DNA from: Micrococcaceae bacterium Sec5.8
GTDB taxonomy: Bacteria > Actinomycetota > Actinomycetes > Actinomycetales > Micrococcaceae
Length of the DNA: 64,000 nt
Assembly: GCA_039636775.1 (NCBI GenBank)
Contig: CP143429.1
Span: 744,001 to 808,000 of the forward strand
Reading direction: 5' to 3'
The notes under the pieces are model-generated. The model was given only the letters and a program-made list of their open reading frames with translations, ran no database searches and was not told the origin of the DNA. Position 1 is the stretch's first letter. Every line of letters begins with the position of its first letter. The translations under genes were made by a program, and so were the position numbers. Below, one piece after another: positions 18,450-26,813 of this stretch.

Positions 18450-18525
18450 GCGCGTCGCGGGCACTTTCGCGCGTCACGCCGGGGCCGGCGGAGCTAGCCG
18501 TCTGACGCCTCGCGGGAAGCCCGGG

Positions 18526-18759
18526 CTAGAACCGGGTGGGGTCCGGGCTCGGCGGAACCGGACCGGGATCGGGCACCGGTAACGGTCCTGGCACGGGAAA
18601 GGGGCCGGGGGTTGGTGCCGGGCCAGGCTCCGGAATGGGTGCCGGCGGAGGTACCGGGCCGGGCTCCGGTGGAAACGGGTTCCCGGGCGGGGGCTCGGGC
18701 GTGGTGGGCCCGGGTTCCGGCGGGAACGGCCCAGGTTCGAAGGGCGGTGGAATGGTCAT
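18526..18759 (-). CDS. Small proline-rich protein
   Basis: The 77-residue product, from an ATG at 18759, is almost entirely Pro, Gly and Glu repeats of the PEPGPxPP kind with no membrane segment or cysteine. A textbook GGAG Shine-Dalgarno lies five bases before the ATG, and the gene begins 20 bp after the GH13 stop codon, suggesting co-transcription. The opposite strand is also open (Gly-rich) but has no comparable start signal. Function unknown; the composition suggests an extended, perhaps wall-associated or disordered peptide. Confidence 0.5.
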   Translation of the reverse strand: MTIPPPFEPGPFPPEPGPTTPEPPPGNPFPPEPGPVPPPAPIPEPGPAPTPGPFPVPGPLPVPDPGPVPPSPDPTRF

Positions 18760-18779
18760 GGCAGGCTCCTTCACTCGGT

Positions 18780-20552
18780 TCAGCTCGGATGGGATGCTCC
18801 GGCGCGGAACACCTTCAGTTCCCACGGCCGCAGATGCAGCCGCGGAACCGCAGCGTCGGCGGGATAATTGGCCAGGACCAGTTCCGCGCTGTCCCACGCG
18901 AGCGGAACGTCGGCGCCGTCGAGCGCCACCTGCTGGTCCTGGCCGGAGAAGTTGCCCAGCACCAGCAGCTTGGTATCCGGCAGCGAACGCACGAAGGCGT
19001 AGACGTGCTCGTCCCGGGGCAGCAGCATGGTGAAATCCCCGTGCGAAACGGCCGGCTCGGAGTGCCGCAGCCCGATCACCTTACGGTAGAAGCTGTACAC
19101 CGAGTCAGGGTCATCCACCTGGGCCGCGGCGTTGATGTGGTTGGCGTTCGGGTTCACCGCGATCCACGGCGAGCCGGTGGTGAAGCCTGCGTGCTGCGAG
19201 GCGTCCCATTGGACCGGGGTGCGGGCGTTGTCCCGGTTCAGCGGGGCCAGCGCTGCCAGGACCTCGGCGTCGGTGTGGCCCAGATGGGTGGTGGCTTCGC
19301 GGTGGTGGTTGAGGACCTCGATGTCCCGGTAGTCGCTGATGGCCCCGAACGTCATGTTGGTCATTCCGAGTTCCTCGCCCTGATAAACGTAGGGCGTGCC
19401 GCGGTGCAGGTGCAGGATGCCGGCGAGCAGCTTGGCGGAGAGCTCCCGGTGCGTGCTGTCGTCGCCGAACCGCGACACCGCGCGGGCTTGGTCGTGGTTG
19501 CCCCAGTAGAGGCTGTTCCAGCCGCGCTCCGCCAGCCCCGTCTGCCAGTGACCCAGGGTCGCCTTGAGGTCGGTGAGCTTGAGCTTCTTGGGACGCCACT
19601 TGTTCCCGTTCTCCTGGTCTAGGGCAACATGCTCAAACTGGAACACCATGTCCACCTCGGCCCGCTCCGGGTCGGTGAACAGGATGGCCTCGTCCACGGT
19701 GACGCCAGGCATTTCACCGACGGTCAGCAGCGGGCCGGGGCGCCCGGCGAACACCTCCCGGTGCATTTCCTGGAGGAACTCGTGGATCCGTGGCCCGCCA
19801 ATGTAGAACGGGGTGCCGTCGCCGTAGAGCATTCCGGCGGCGATCGGCCCGTCCGGCAGGGCGGTGTCCTTGGAGATGAAGTTGATGACGTCCATCCTGA
19901 AGCCGTCGACGCCGCGGTCCAGCCACCAGTTCATCATCTCGTAGACCGCAGCCCGCACCTCCGGGTTTTCCCAGTTCAGGTCCGGCTGCTTCCGGGAGAA
20001 CAGGTGGAGGTAGTACTCGCCGGTGGCCTGGTCAAACTCCCAGGCCGGCCCGGAAAACGCTGATCCCCAGTTGTTCGGCTCCGCCCCGGAACCGGGTGAG
20101 CCGTCAGGGGACGCGTCGCGCGGCGGCCGCCACCAGTACCAGTCCCGTTTCGGGTTGTCCTTGGAGGAGCGGGATTCCACGAACCAGGGATGTTCGTCCG
20201 AGGTGTGGTTGACCACCAGGTCCATGACAAGTTTCATTCCCCGGGCGTGCAGCCCGTCGGTGAGCTCCCGCAGTTCTTCGAGCGTTCCGAAGATCGGGTC
20301 CACGGTGCGGTAGTCGCTGATGTCGTAGCCGTTGTCATCCTGCGGGGACGTGTAGATCGGGGAGAGCCAGACGACGTCGACGCCCAGCCGGTGCAGGTAA
20401 TCCAGCTTGCTGATGATGCCCCGCAGGTCCCCGATGCCGTCCCCGTTGGCGTCGGCAAAGCTGCGCGGGTAGATCTGATAGACGACGGCTCGCTGGAACC
20501 AATCGCGGGCCGGTGCCTCTGCGGATGCGTTTGTCGGTTGTTCTACCGTCAT
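18780..20552 (-). CDS. GH13 oligo-1,6-glucosidase / alpha-glucosidase
   Basis: The 590-residue cytoplasmic enzyme (no signal peptide) has the complete GH13 catalytic set: nucleophile Asp221 in DGFRMDVIN, acid/base Glu280 in LLTVGEMPG and transition-state Asp354 in GNHDQARAV, plus DLVVNHTSDEH. The Asp-Val after the nucleophile is the residue associated with alpha-1,6 (isomaltase) specificity in GH13_31 enzymes, so it probably hydrolyses isomaltooligosaccharides to glucose. A calcium-loop-like DANGDGIGDL is present at residue 34. No transporter gene is adjacent. Confidence 0.87.
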   Translation of the reverse strand: MTVEQPTNASAEAPARDWFQRAVVYQIYPRSFADANGDGIGDLRGIISKLDYLHRLGVDVVWLSPIYTSPQDDNGYDISDYRTVDPIFGTLEELRELTDGLHARGMKLVMDLVVNHTSDEHPWFVESRSSKDNPKRDWYWWRPPRDASPDGSPGSGAEPNNWGSAFSGPAWEFDQATGEYYLHLFSRKQPDLNWENPEVRAAVYEMMNWWLDRGVDGFRMDVINFISKDTALPDGPIAAGMLYGDGTPFYIGGPRIHEFLQEMHREVFAGRPGPLLTVGEMPGVTVDEAILFTDPERAEVDMVFQFEHVALDQENGNKWRPKKLKLTDLKATLGHWQTGLAERGWNSLYWGNHDQARAVSRFGDDSTHRELSAKLLAGILHLHRGTPYVYQGEELGMTNMTFGAISDYRDIEVLNHHREATTHLGHTDAEVLAALAPLNRDNARTPVQWDASQHAGFTTGSPWIAVNPNANHINAAAQVDDPDSVYSFYRKVIGLRHSEPAVSHGDFTMLLPRDEHVYAFVRSLPDTKLLVLGNFSGQDQQVALDGADVPLAWDSAELVLANYPADAAVPRLHLRPWELKVFRAGASHPS

Positions 20553-20699
20553 GGGGGCTCCTCGGCGTCTCCGGCGGGCTGCGGCGGAGGGCCTCGGTGC
20601 CGGACCGCCAACCTCTGATTATTGATCAGTTCCCGTGGGCAGGGAAGAGCCCGGCGGCGCTATGTGCACGTCGACCGGCCCGGCCGGCGGCACGCTGGC

Positions 20700-21965
20700 T
20701 CAGTTTTGGGCGGTCTTGTCCCGGTCCTCGAAGACGTCCTCGCCCGGGCCGGTAAACGCCTTGGAACGCTCGATCGCCTCGATGGAGCCCGTGAACAGCT
20801 GGGAATCGTGCGGATCCGCCGGGTGGCGGCCGTGCTCGTCAGCGGCGGAGACCGTGCCTGGCTGCCTCGTGGAGCCGTTGGAAGCCCCAGGGGTGGGGGA
20901 CGCGCCGGAATCCGGCGATGCGGCGCCCAGCGATTCGAGCCGGATGTGGGGGAGCGACCTCGGGTGTTCCTGCTGCAGGAACAGGACCAGCTCCTCGCGA
21001 ATCAGGCAGCGCAAGTCAAAGAGCGCGGCGCTGTCCGCGGCGCTGACCAGGATGCGGACCCGGACGAAACCTGCGGTGGCGTCGGTGATCTGCAGGATGC
21101 CCACCCGTTTGTCCCAGAGTTCGGTGCCAGCCAGGACCTTTTTGAGTTCGGCCCGCATGGCCTCCACCGGGGCGCGCCAGTCGAGGTCGAACTCCACGGT
21201 GCCCATGACCTCGGACTGCCGCCGGGTCCAGTTCTCGAACGGGGTGGTGGTGAAATACGTGGAGGGCAGGATCATCCGCCGGTCATCCCAGATGTGGACC
21301 ACCACGTAGGTCAGGGTGATCTCCTCGATCCGGCCCCATTCCTTCTGAACCACCACAACGTCGTCCACCCGGATCGCGTCGGTGAAAGCCAGCTGGATGC
21401 CGGCGAAAACATTGACTAGGGAGGTCTGCGCGGCGAGGCCGGCGACAATCGAGATGACACCGGCGGAGGCCAGCAGCCCGGCGCCGAGGGCCTGGATGGC
21501 GGGGAAGGTCAGCATCGCGATGCCCAGCGCCACGAGGGCGATCAGGGCAGTGCCGATCCGCCGGGCCAGGATCACCTGGGTGCGGAGCCGGCGGGCGCGC
21601 CGGTTGTCCGCCACGTCCACCCGGTAGCGGGTCAGCACCATCGTCTCGATGATGAGGACCACCGCGATGGCCAGCCACGCAATAGAGCCGATGAGCGCAA
21701 TTTGGAGGGCGTGGTCCACGGTGCGGCGCCAGTCGGCGTCGTCGGTGGTGAGGCTTAGGGCGATCCGGACCCCGATCAGGCAGAGCGCCAGGCGCAACGG
21801 CAGGCGCGCCACCCGGGAGGTCTCGCGGAGGGCGGGCTGGTTGCGGTTGAGTTGGAGCACAATCCGGCGCACCAGCCAGGACGCGAGGAGTCCCACGGCC
21901 ACGGCGAAGGCAACGGCGAGAGCGGGGGCGAGGAAAGGCAGGGCGGGATCGAGGAGGTCTTGCAT
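20700..21965 (-). CDS. MscS-type mechanosensitive channel
   Basis: The 421-residue protein has about four N-terminal membrane segments and a pore-lining helix region (FPAIQALGAGLLASAGVISI, VAGLAAQTSLVNVFAGIQLA) typical of MscS, followed by the cytoplasmic beta and alpha/beta domains (IRVDDVVVVQKEWGRIEEIT, MILPSTYFTTTPFENWTR). It should release solutes on hypo-osmotic shock. The last 90 residues are a hydrophilic, probably disordered tail rich in Ser/Pro/Asp that is not part of the conserved channel. ATG at 21965. Confidence 0.85.
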   Translation of the reverse strand: MQDLLDPALPFLAPALAVAFAVAVGLLASWLVRRIVLQLNRNQPALRETSRVARLPLRLALCLIGVRIALSLTTDDADWRRTVDHALQIALIGSIAWLAIAVVLIIETMVLTRYRVDVADNRRARRLRTQVILARRIGTALIALVALGIAMLTFPAIQALGAGLLASAGVISIVAGLAAQTSLVNVFAGIQLAFTDAIRVDDVVVVQKEWGRIEEITLTYVVVHIWDDRRMILPSTYFTTTPFENWTRRQSEVMGTVEFDLDWRAPVEAMRAELKKVLAGTELWDKRVGILQITDATAGFVRVRILVSAADSAALFDLRCLIREELVLFLQQEHPRSLPHIRLESLGAASPDSGASPTPGASNGSTRQPGTVSAADEHGRHPADPHDSQLFTGSIEAIERSKAFTGPGEDVFEDRDKTAQN

Positions 21966-22153
21966 TAGTTAAGCTCTAGCAAGGTTCCGTGGCCAATTGA
22001 AATTGCAGGGACCCAACGTGGGTAGCGTCACGGCCGGAACGCCCGGTCTCCGCGTTCCGCCCGGGATGAGTGCCAAGGGTCTAAAGGCCTTTGTTTCCGC
22101 GCGTAAACCCCTGAGAATGGTCCAACCACTTTGTTTTTTCGGGGGAGAGTGCC

Positions 22154-23161
22154 ATGCGCCGGACAGCGTCGTTCACCACAGTCATTTCCGCTTTCTGCGC
22201 CGCTGCTGTTCTCGCCGGGTGCGGGTCGACGCCGGCCGCACCTGCTACCAGTTCCCCGCCACCGTCGACGGCGACGGCAGTCCCGCAATCATCCAGTGCC
22301 ACGCCGGCCACGCCCACGTCGGCGGACGGCACCACGGCGCCGGCCGCCACGGTACCGGCGGGCTGGAAGACACATACGACGTCGGATGGCACCCTCGCGT
22401 TTGACTATCCGGAGACATGGACCGTCAAGGACCCGGCAGATGAGCCTGCCGAGGGCGGGATCGCCGTCGATCTGATCAGTGACTACGGGAAGACCATGGC
22501 CTCGCTGCGGACCAACATGGTCGTGGGGGCCGAGTGCACTGAGAAGTCTCCCTTCATGGTGTACGACTCCGCACCTGTCCCGGCCCTGGCCCAGGGCGGG
22601 ATAACGCCGCGCTTCGTTTACGAGGGCCGCACCGAACCGGTTGAGGCGGATCCGGCAACAGATGACCCTGCGGCGGATGACCCTGCGGCAGGTGACCCTG
22701 CGGCAGGTGACCCGGCCGCGGATGCACTGGAGGAACCAGGTGCGGACCCTGCGGCGGATGTTACGGACCCGGCTGCGGAGGAACCTGGCCCGGACCCGGC
22801 CGCGGATGCCTCGGCGGACCCGGCCGCGGATGCCTCGGCGGACCCGGCCGCGGATGCCTCTGCTTCGGATAGCCCGGAGGAGACCGGCGGTGACCCGGCA
22901 GCAGGTAACCCCGGGCCGACCCTCACTTTCGCCTACGGCATTACCTCGGCGCCCGAGCCCACCGGAGATACGGCCTGCCCCATCTTCCACTTCTTCACGT
23001 GGCCGCCCAGCGGTGCCATGTTCGGTGGCGCGTACGATCCCATGGACGCCACACCGGGCGGTCCCGTGCATGTGGATATCCCCGAGGCTTACAAGGAGAC
23101 CCCCGAGTACAAGAACGTCAAGCAGGCGATCATGTCCCTGCGGCCTGCCGGGAAGCCATGA
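22154..23161 (+). CDS. Lipoprotein with acidic Pro-Ala-Ala-Asp repeat insert
   Basis: The 335-residue precursor has a lipoprotein signal peptide with lipobox LAGC (Cys23) and a Thr/Pro/Ser linker. A conserved domain begins at about residue 68 (GWKTHTTSDGTLAFDYPETW) and ends at about 335 (EYKNVKQAIMSLRP). It is interrupted at about residues 157-255 by an acidic insert of repeated DPAADDPAAG and ADASADPAAD units. I recognise no named family; the FDYPxxWTV motif occurs in PsbP/MOG1-like lipoproteins of actinobacteria. The next gene is a paralogue lacking the insert. Confidence 0.75.
   Translation: MRRTASFTTVISAFCAAAVLAGCGSTPAAPATSSPPPSTATAVPQSSSATPATPTSADGTTAPAATVPAGWKTHTTSDGTLAFDYPETWTVKDPADEPAEGGIAVDLISDYGKTMASLRTNMVVGAECTEKSPFMVYDSAPVPALAQGGITPRFVYEGRTEPVEADPATDDPAADDPAAGDPAAGDPAADALEEPGADPAADVTDPAAEEPGPDPAADASADPAADASADPAADASASDSPEETGGDPAAGNPGPTLTFAYGITSAPEPTGDTACPIFHFFTWPPSGAMFGGAYDPMDATPGGPVHVDIPEAYKETPEYKNVKQAIMSLRPAGKP
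22641..22870. repeat. Short in-frame DNA repeats encoding Asp-Pro-Ala-Ala
   Basis: Repeats of GACCCTGCGGC(A/G)G at 22664-22725 and three consecutive near-identical 24-bp units centred on GACCCGGCCGCGGATGCCTC at 22795-22862 encode the acidic repeat of the first lipoprotein. Confidence 0.8.
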
Positions 23162-23162
23162 C

Positions 23163-23933
23163 GTGAGGCGGCCGGCCTTGCCCGGCGGCCTCCGGTGCAC
23201 CCGTGCGGGCGCCGCTCTTGGCTTGGTTTTATTGATGACGGCCTGTGTTCCGGCGTCGCCAAGTACCACCCCGCCGGATAGGACAACGACGGACAGCGCA
23301 ACGCCGGCCGTCTCCCCGTCACCCGGGCCGGCCGCTTCGACACCCGCGCCAGAGGGCCCGCCGTCGGGCTGGAGGACGTTCACCACCACCAGCGGAGACT
23401 TGTCGTTTGACTACCCTGCGGGCTGGACCGTCAAGGATCCCGGCGGCGCGCTCACCGGGGATTTCGTCGACGTGCTGAACCCGGCGGGGACGTTGGTGGC
23501 AGGGCTACGGACCAGCATCGTCACGGGGTCGGAATGCCGCGACAAGTCCCCGTACGAGGTCTACGACGCCGCGCCGATGCTCGCGCTCGCAGAGGCCGGG
23601 GGCGCCGACGGCGGAGTACCCCGGTACGTCTTCGAGTCCCGGGGTGCGGACACCGGCACGGTGTCCACGCAGTCCACTGTTGCCGCGTTCGGCATCACCA
23701 TGCTCCCGGAGGAGTCCGGTGATACGGCGTGCCCCATGTTCCACCTGTTCCTCTGGCCGCCCAGCGGCGCCTTCTTCGGCGGGACCTATAACCCGGAGTC
23801 CAACCAGACGCCCGGGGATTCCTCGCTGCCCTATCTGGAGAAGGCCAGGCTGTACGCGTCCACCCCCGAGTACCGGGACGTCCGGACCATGATCACATCC
23901 CTGCGCCCGGCCAGGGGAGCAGCGGACAAATAG
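23163..23933 (+). CDS. Lipoprotein, paralogue of the preceding gene
   Basis: The 256-residue precursor starts with GTG one base after the previous stop codon and has lipobox MTAC (Cys28). Its domain from about residue 74 (GWRTFTTTSGDLSFDYPAGW, TVKDPGG, SECRDKSPYEVYDAAPMLAL, DTACPMFHLFLWPPSGAFFG, EYRDVRTMITSLRP) aligns closely with the preceding lipoprotein minus its acidic insert. The pair is therefore a tandem duplication, probably in one transcript. Four conserved Cys and the WPPSGA(M/F)FGG motif suggest a compact extracellular fold. Function unknown. The frame stays open upstream, but the lipobox fixes the start region. Confidence 0.75.
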   Translation: MRRPALPGGLRCTRAGAALGLVLLMTACVPASPSTTPPDRTTTDSATPAVSPSPGPAASTPAPEGPPSGWRTFTTTSGDLSFDYPAGWTVKDPGGALTGDFVDVLNPAGTLVAGLRTSIVTGSECRDKSPYEVYDAAPMLALAEAGGADGGVPRYVFESRGADTGTVSTQSTVAAFGITMLPEESGDTACPMFHLFLWPPSGAFFGGTYNPESNQTPGDSSLPYLEKARLYASTPEYRDVRTMITSLRPARGAADK

Positions 23934-24077
23934 GAACAGCGGACAAGTAGTGGTTAGCGACAAAGCGGGCCGCCTGCCAGGCAACCCGCTCCGGGTCTTG
24001 GAGTTTGTCGGTGGTGTTGGTTCCGGTTCTTATGCGATCGTCGCGAATCGCCGGAATGCGGTCGCGCCGTTCAGCGC

Positions 24078-24160
24078 TGGCGATCCCGCCCTGTAGCCGC
24101 CGGCAACGTGGCGTTGCCGGCGATCCCGCCGTTTAGACGGCGGGAACGTGGCGGTGCCGG
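24078..24160. repeat. Imperfect 40-bp tandem duplication containing two hairpins
   Basis: Bases 24079-24118 and 24119-24158 are related copies starting GGCGATCCCGCC and ending AACGTGGCGnTGCC, with about eight differences. The first copy folds as CCGGCAACG/CGTTGCCGG (24100-24108 with 24112-24120); the second as TCCCGCCGT/ACGGCGGGA (24124-24132 with 24137-24145). They lie between the second lipoprotein gene and the convergent DUF1508 gene and probably act as terminators; the DUF1508 stop codon lies in the loop of the second hairpin. Confidence 0.65.
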
Positions 24161-24396
24161 CGGTGAGCCGGGGTGGGCAAGCCGGGCCTGTTGGTGCCAG
24201 TGCCGCCCCAGGCGTTGGAGCGGACTTCTTTGATCAGGCCCGTGCCGGCGCACTCGCGGACTGCCATGATGCCTTCCGCTGCCGCACGTTTGTCCTCGTA
24301 CGCCTTGGAAACCGCCAGTACCGTACCGTCGGGGCCGAGGAGCCTGAAACGGACGTTTGCCTCCGCGTCCGTGAAGATTTCGAATTGTCCTGCCAT
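24133..24396 (-). CDS. DUF1508 (YegP-like) protein
   Basis: The 87-residue protein contains one DUF1508 unit: FEIFTDAEANVRFRLLGPDG, VLAVSKAYEDKRAAAEGIMA and TGLIKEVRSN. The family is small and cytoplasmic, with one or two copies per protein, and its function is unknown. The start at 24396 is preceded by GGGAGGGACATC at proper spacing. The last 20 residues (after about residue 67) are a basic/proline tail encoded partly by the tandem duplication, so the C-terminus seems to have been extended by that duplication. Confidence 0.8.
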   Translation of the reverse strand: MAGQFEIFTDAEANVRFRLLGPDGTVLAVSKAYEDKRAAAEGIMAVRECAGTGLIKEVRSNAWGGTGTNRPGLPTPAHRRHRHVPAV

Positions 24397-24596
24397 GGTG
24401 ATGTCCCTCCCGTAATGCAGCACCGCGGGAAGACGCGGCACCTCCATGTGCCATGCCGTCTGCTCGACACCTTCACCGCAGCGCACCCCACTATCCTTTC
24501 CGCAGCGTTCCGGAAAGGTTAGGGGCGAAGGTCCCTATGTGGAAAACCCAGCCAGTGCCCGGTGGCGGCCTCGGTGCCGGACGCTACATTGGGAGC

Positions 24597-24902
24597 ATGG
24601 CTGAGTTTCCGAGAAACGATCCCGGCGAGATGGTCCGGCTGACGGCGCGGGTGGCTGGCGTGGTGCAGGCCGTGGGGTTCCGCTACTGGACGGTGCGCAA
24701 GGCCGGGGAACTGGGGCTGACCGGAACGGTACGGAACAACGACGACGGCACGGTGGCTATCGCCGCCGAGGGTGCCCAGCCGGTGGTGCTGGAGTTCCGC
24801 CGCTGGTTGCGCTCGCCGGACGCGCCGGGCCGGGTGGACAGCGTGGACGAAACCATTTCCCGGGCCACCGGTGAATTCAAGGACTTCGACGTGGCGTACT
24901 GA
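24597..24902 (+). CDS. acyP: Acylphosphatase
   Basis: The 101-residue protein has the acylphosphatase active-site loop GVVQAVGFRYW with phosphate-binding Arg29 and the catalytic Asn47 in GTVRNNDDGTV. It hydrolyses acyl phosphates such as acetyl phosphate or 1,3-bisphosphoglycerate. Length fits the family (about 90-100 residues). ATG at 24597 has GGGAG almost touching it; an in-frame ATG eleven codons later is an alternative that would still leave the full domain. Confidence 0.9.
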   Translation: MAEFPRNDPGEMVRLTARVAGVVQAVGFRYWTVRKAGELGLTGTVRNNDDGTVAIAAEGAQPVVLEFRRWLRSPDAPGRVDSVDETISRATGEFKDFDVAY

Positions 24903-24970
24903 CCCGCCCAGCTGTTTCTCCGGGGATCAGGGCCCTCGGCAGCGGGCGGGTTTTTGAGTAGGGTAAGCCC

Positions 24971-25306
24971 ATGCAGAAGATATCGCTCGACGCCCTTGCC
25001 CGTCAGCAGATGGCGGCTGCCGTGGCGGCACCCAGCGGACGTGCGGCTGACACTGCCTTTGGCGGCCATGAAAAGACCCTCCGCCAGACGGTGATGGCGT
25101 TCCGGGCCGGGACCCAGCTCAGCGAGCACCAGAATCCCGGCGAGGCCACGGTGTTTGTGCTCCGCGGGTGCGTCCGGCTCCGCTCCGGCGATGAGTCCTG
25201 GCAGGGAAAGAGCGGTGACCTCCTGATCGTGCCGGACGGGCTGCACAGCCTGGAAGCGGAAGAGGACTCGGCGATCCTGATGACCGTCGCGAAAATTAGG
25301 ACCTGA
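24971..25306 (+). CDS. Small cupin-domain protein
   Basis: The 111-residue protein is a single cupin barrel: QLSEHQNPGEATVFVLRGCV matches cupin motif 1 with only one clear metal-ligand His plus a Glu, and GDLLIVPDGLHSLEAEEDSA matches motif 2 with its His. Such proteins are often LuxR-cupin-like sensors or metal-dependent isomerases and dioxygenases. The substrate is not predictable. It stands between acylphosphatase and a lipid kinase on the same strand with gaps of 68 and 66 bp. Confidence 0.8.
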   Translation: MQKISLDALARQQMAAAVAAPSGRAADTAFGGHEKTLRQTVMAFRAGTQLSEHQNPGEATVFVLRGCVRLRSGDESWQGKSGDLLIVPDGLHSLEAEEDSAILMTVAKIRT

Positions 25307-25372
25307 CGGCTCACCCGCGGAGGCCGGCGGGGGCAAACGGAGGCGGTCCCGGATTGCAGCAAGGAGCAGCAC

Positions 25373-26737
25373 ATGACTGTCATTCCTTTCGACCGGATCC
25401 AGCAGACCCGGCGGTGGTGGGCTCGGGCCGCCTTCGCCGCGGTTTTGTGCGCAGCGGCGGTCCTGCTGGTGTCTGCCGGTGTAGCGGGGATTGTTGCGCT
25501 CCTGCTCACCGGTGCCGGCGGCATCGTGATGACCCTCGCCGGGATCTACTGGTTCCTGACCAACCGTGGTGCCTTGCGCTGGGGTGCGCTGGCGCTGGCA
25601 GGGCTCGCTCCGCTGGTGGTTTTGTTTCTCTTCATCCAGGCCGGGTTGCTGTGGGAAATCGTCCTCACGCTGGCGCTGGTGTTTGGGGCGCTGGTCTGCG
25701 CGCGGGCCGCCCTCCGGGAGCACCGGGCGGAGTTACAGGTGGTTGAGCACCCCGCGCCGGCGGTGCGGCATCCTTTTGTGGTGATGAATCCGCGTGCCGG
25801 CGGGGGCAAGGTGGTGAAGTTCGATCTGCAGCGGAAGGCGGAACAACTCGGCGCCGAGGTGGCGTTGCTTCAGGGACCGGGCAGGGTGGACGTCGCGGCC
25901 CTGGCCCGGGACGCGGTGGCGCGGGGAGCCGATCTGCTCGGTGTCGCCGGCGGTGACGGTACCCAGGCGCTGGTCGCCGGCATCGCTGCCGAACATGATC
26001 TACCGTTCCTGGTGATCAGCGCCGGCACCCGCAACCACTTCGCCCTGGACCTCGGCCTGGACCGGGAGGATCCCGTCACCGGCCTTGAGGCGCTCCGTGA
26101 CGGGGTGGAACTGCACGTCGATCTGGGCAGGATCAACGGCCGCACGTTCGTGAACAACTCCTCCTTCGGGGTCTACGCCGAGGTGGTGCAGAGCCCGGAG
26201 TACCGCAACGACAAAGCCGGTACCGTGCTGCAAATGCTTCCGGACCTGATCCAGGGCGACAGGGGTGCACGCCTGCGGGTCAACCTCGACGGCGTCACCG
26301 TGGACGGGCCCCAGGCTGTGCTGGTCAGCAATGGGCCCTACGGCAGCCACGACCTCGCCGGCCTGGGCCGCCGCACCCGGCTGGACCGGGGCGTGCTCGG
26401 CGCGGTGACGCTCTCTGTCATCAGCCCCCGGAAGGCCGTTGGCTTGTTGCACCGGGCCTCCAAACGCGGCCTGATCCAACGCACCGCGGAGGAAGTGGTG
26501 GTCGACGCCGACGTACCCGAGATTCCGGTCGGGGTGGACGGAGAGGCGCTGCTGTTCGCCACCCCGGTGCGGTGCACCATCGAACCCGGCGCCCTGCGGG
26601 TGCTGGTGCCGCGGAACCGGCCGGGAGTCCTGCCCGACCAGCCCGAACTTGATCTGGTCCGGCTCCGGGAACTGGCCTGGGGGCGTGGGCGGCATTCCGG
26701 CGGTCCGGCTCCGGCGTACAGTGACCTTACTGAATGA
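25373..26737 (+). CDS. Diacylglycerol-kinase-family lipid kinase with N-terminal membrane domain
   Basis: The 454-residue protein has four hydrophobic segments in residues about 15-115, then a DAGK catalytic domain: FVVMNPRAGGGKVVKFDL, the nucleotide-binding GVAGGDGTQALVAG (about residue 190), VISAGTRNHFALDLGL and NNSSFGVYAEVV, with the C-terminal VDADVPEIPVGVDGEAL. It likely phosphorylates a membrane lipid such as diacylglycerol or a long-chain base, or a glycolipid precursor. AGGAG seven bases before the ATG supports the start. The membrane domain is an addition to the roughly 300-residue soluble family members. Confidence 0.85.
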   Translation: MTVIPFDRIQQTRRWWARAAFAAVLCAAAVLLVSAGVAGIVALLLTGAGGIVMTLAGIYWFLTNRGALRWGALALAGLAPLVVLFLFIQAGLLWEIVLTLALVFGALVCARAALREHRAELQVVEHPAPAVRHPFVVMNPRAGGGKVVKFDLQRKAEQLGAEVALLQGPGRVDVAALARDAVARGADLLGVAGGDGTQALVAGIAAEHDLPFLVISAGTRNHFALDLGLDREDPVTGLEALRDGVELHVDLGRINGRTFVNNSSFGVYAEVVQSPEYRNDKAGTVLQMLPDLIQGDRGARLRVNLDGVTVDGPQAVLVSNGPYGSHDLAGLGRRTRLDRGVLGAVTLSVISPRKAVGLLHRASKRGLIQRTAEEVVVDADVPEIPVGVDGEALLFATPVRCTIEPGALRVLVPRNRPGVLPDQPELDLVRLRELAWGRGRHSGGPAPAYSDLTE

Positions 26738-26763
26738 GTTCTGACCAAGCAGGCAGCCAATAC

Positions 26764-26785
26764 CCTCCCGCAGAGTCGCGGGAGG
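26764..26785 (+). terminator. Hairpin between the lipid-kinase gene and the ABC operon
   Basis: CCTCCCGC (26764-26771) pairs perfectly with GCGGGAGG (26778-26785) around a six-base loop. It lies 27 bp after the kinase stop and 28 bp before the binding-protein start, so it may be a terminator or a leader hairpin. Confidence 0.45.
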
Positions 26786-26813
26786 CCAGAGTATGTGAAC
26801 AGCTAAGGACATC

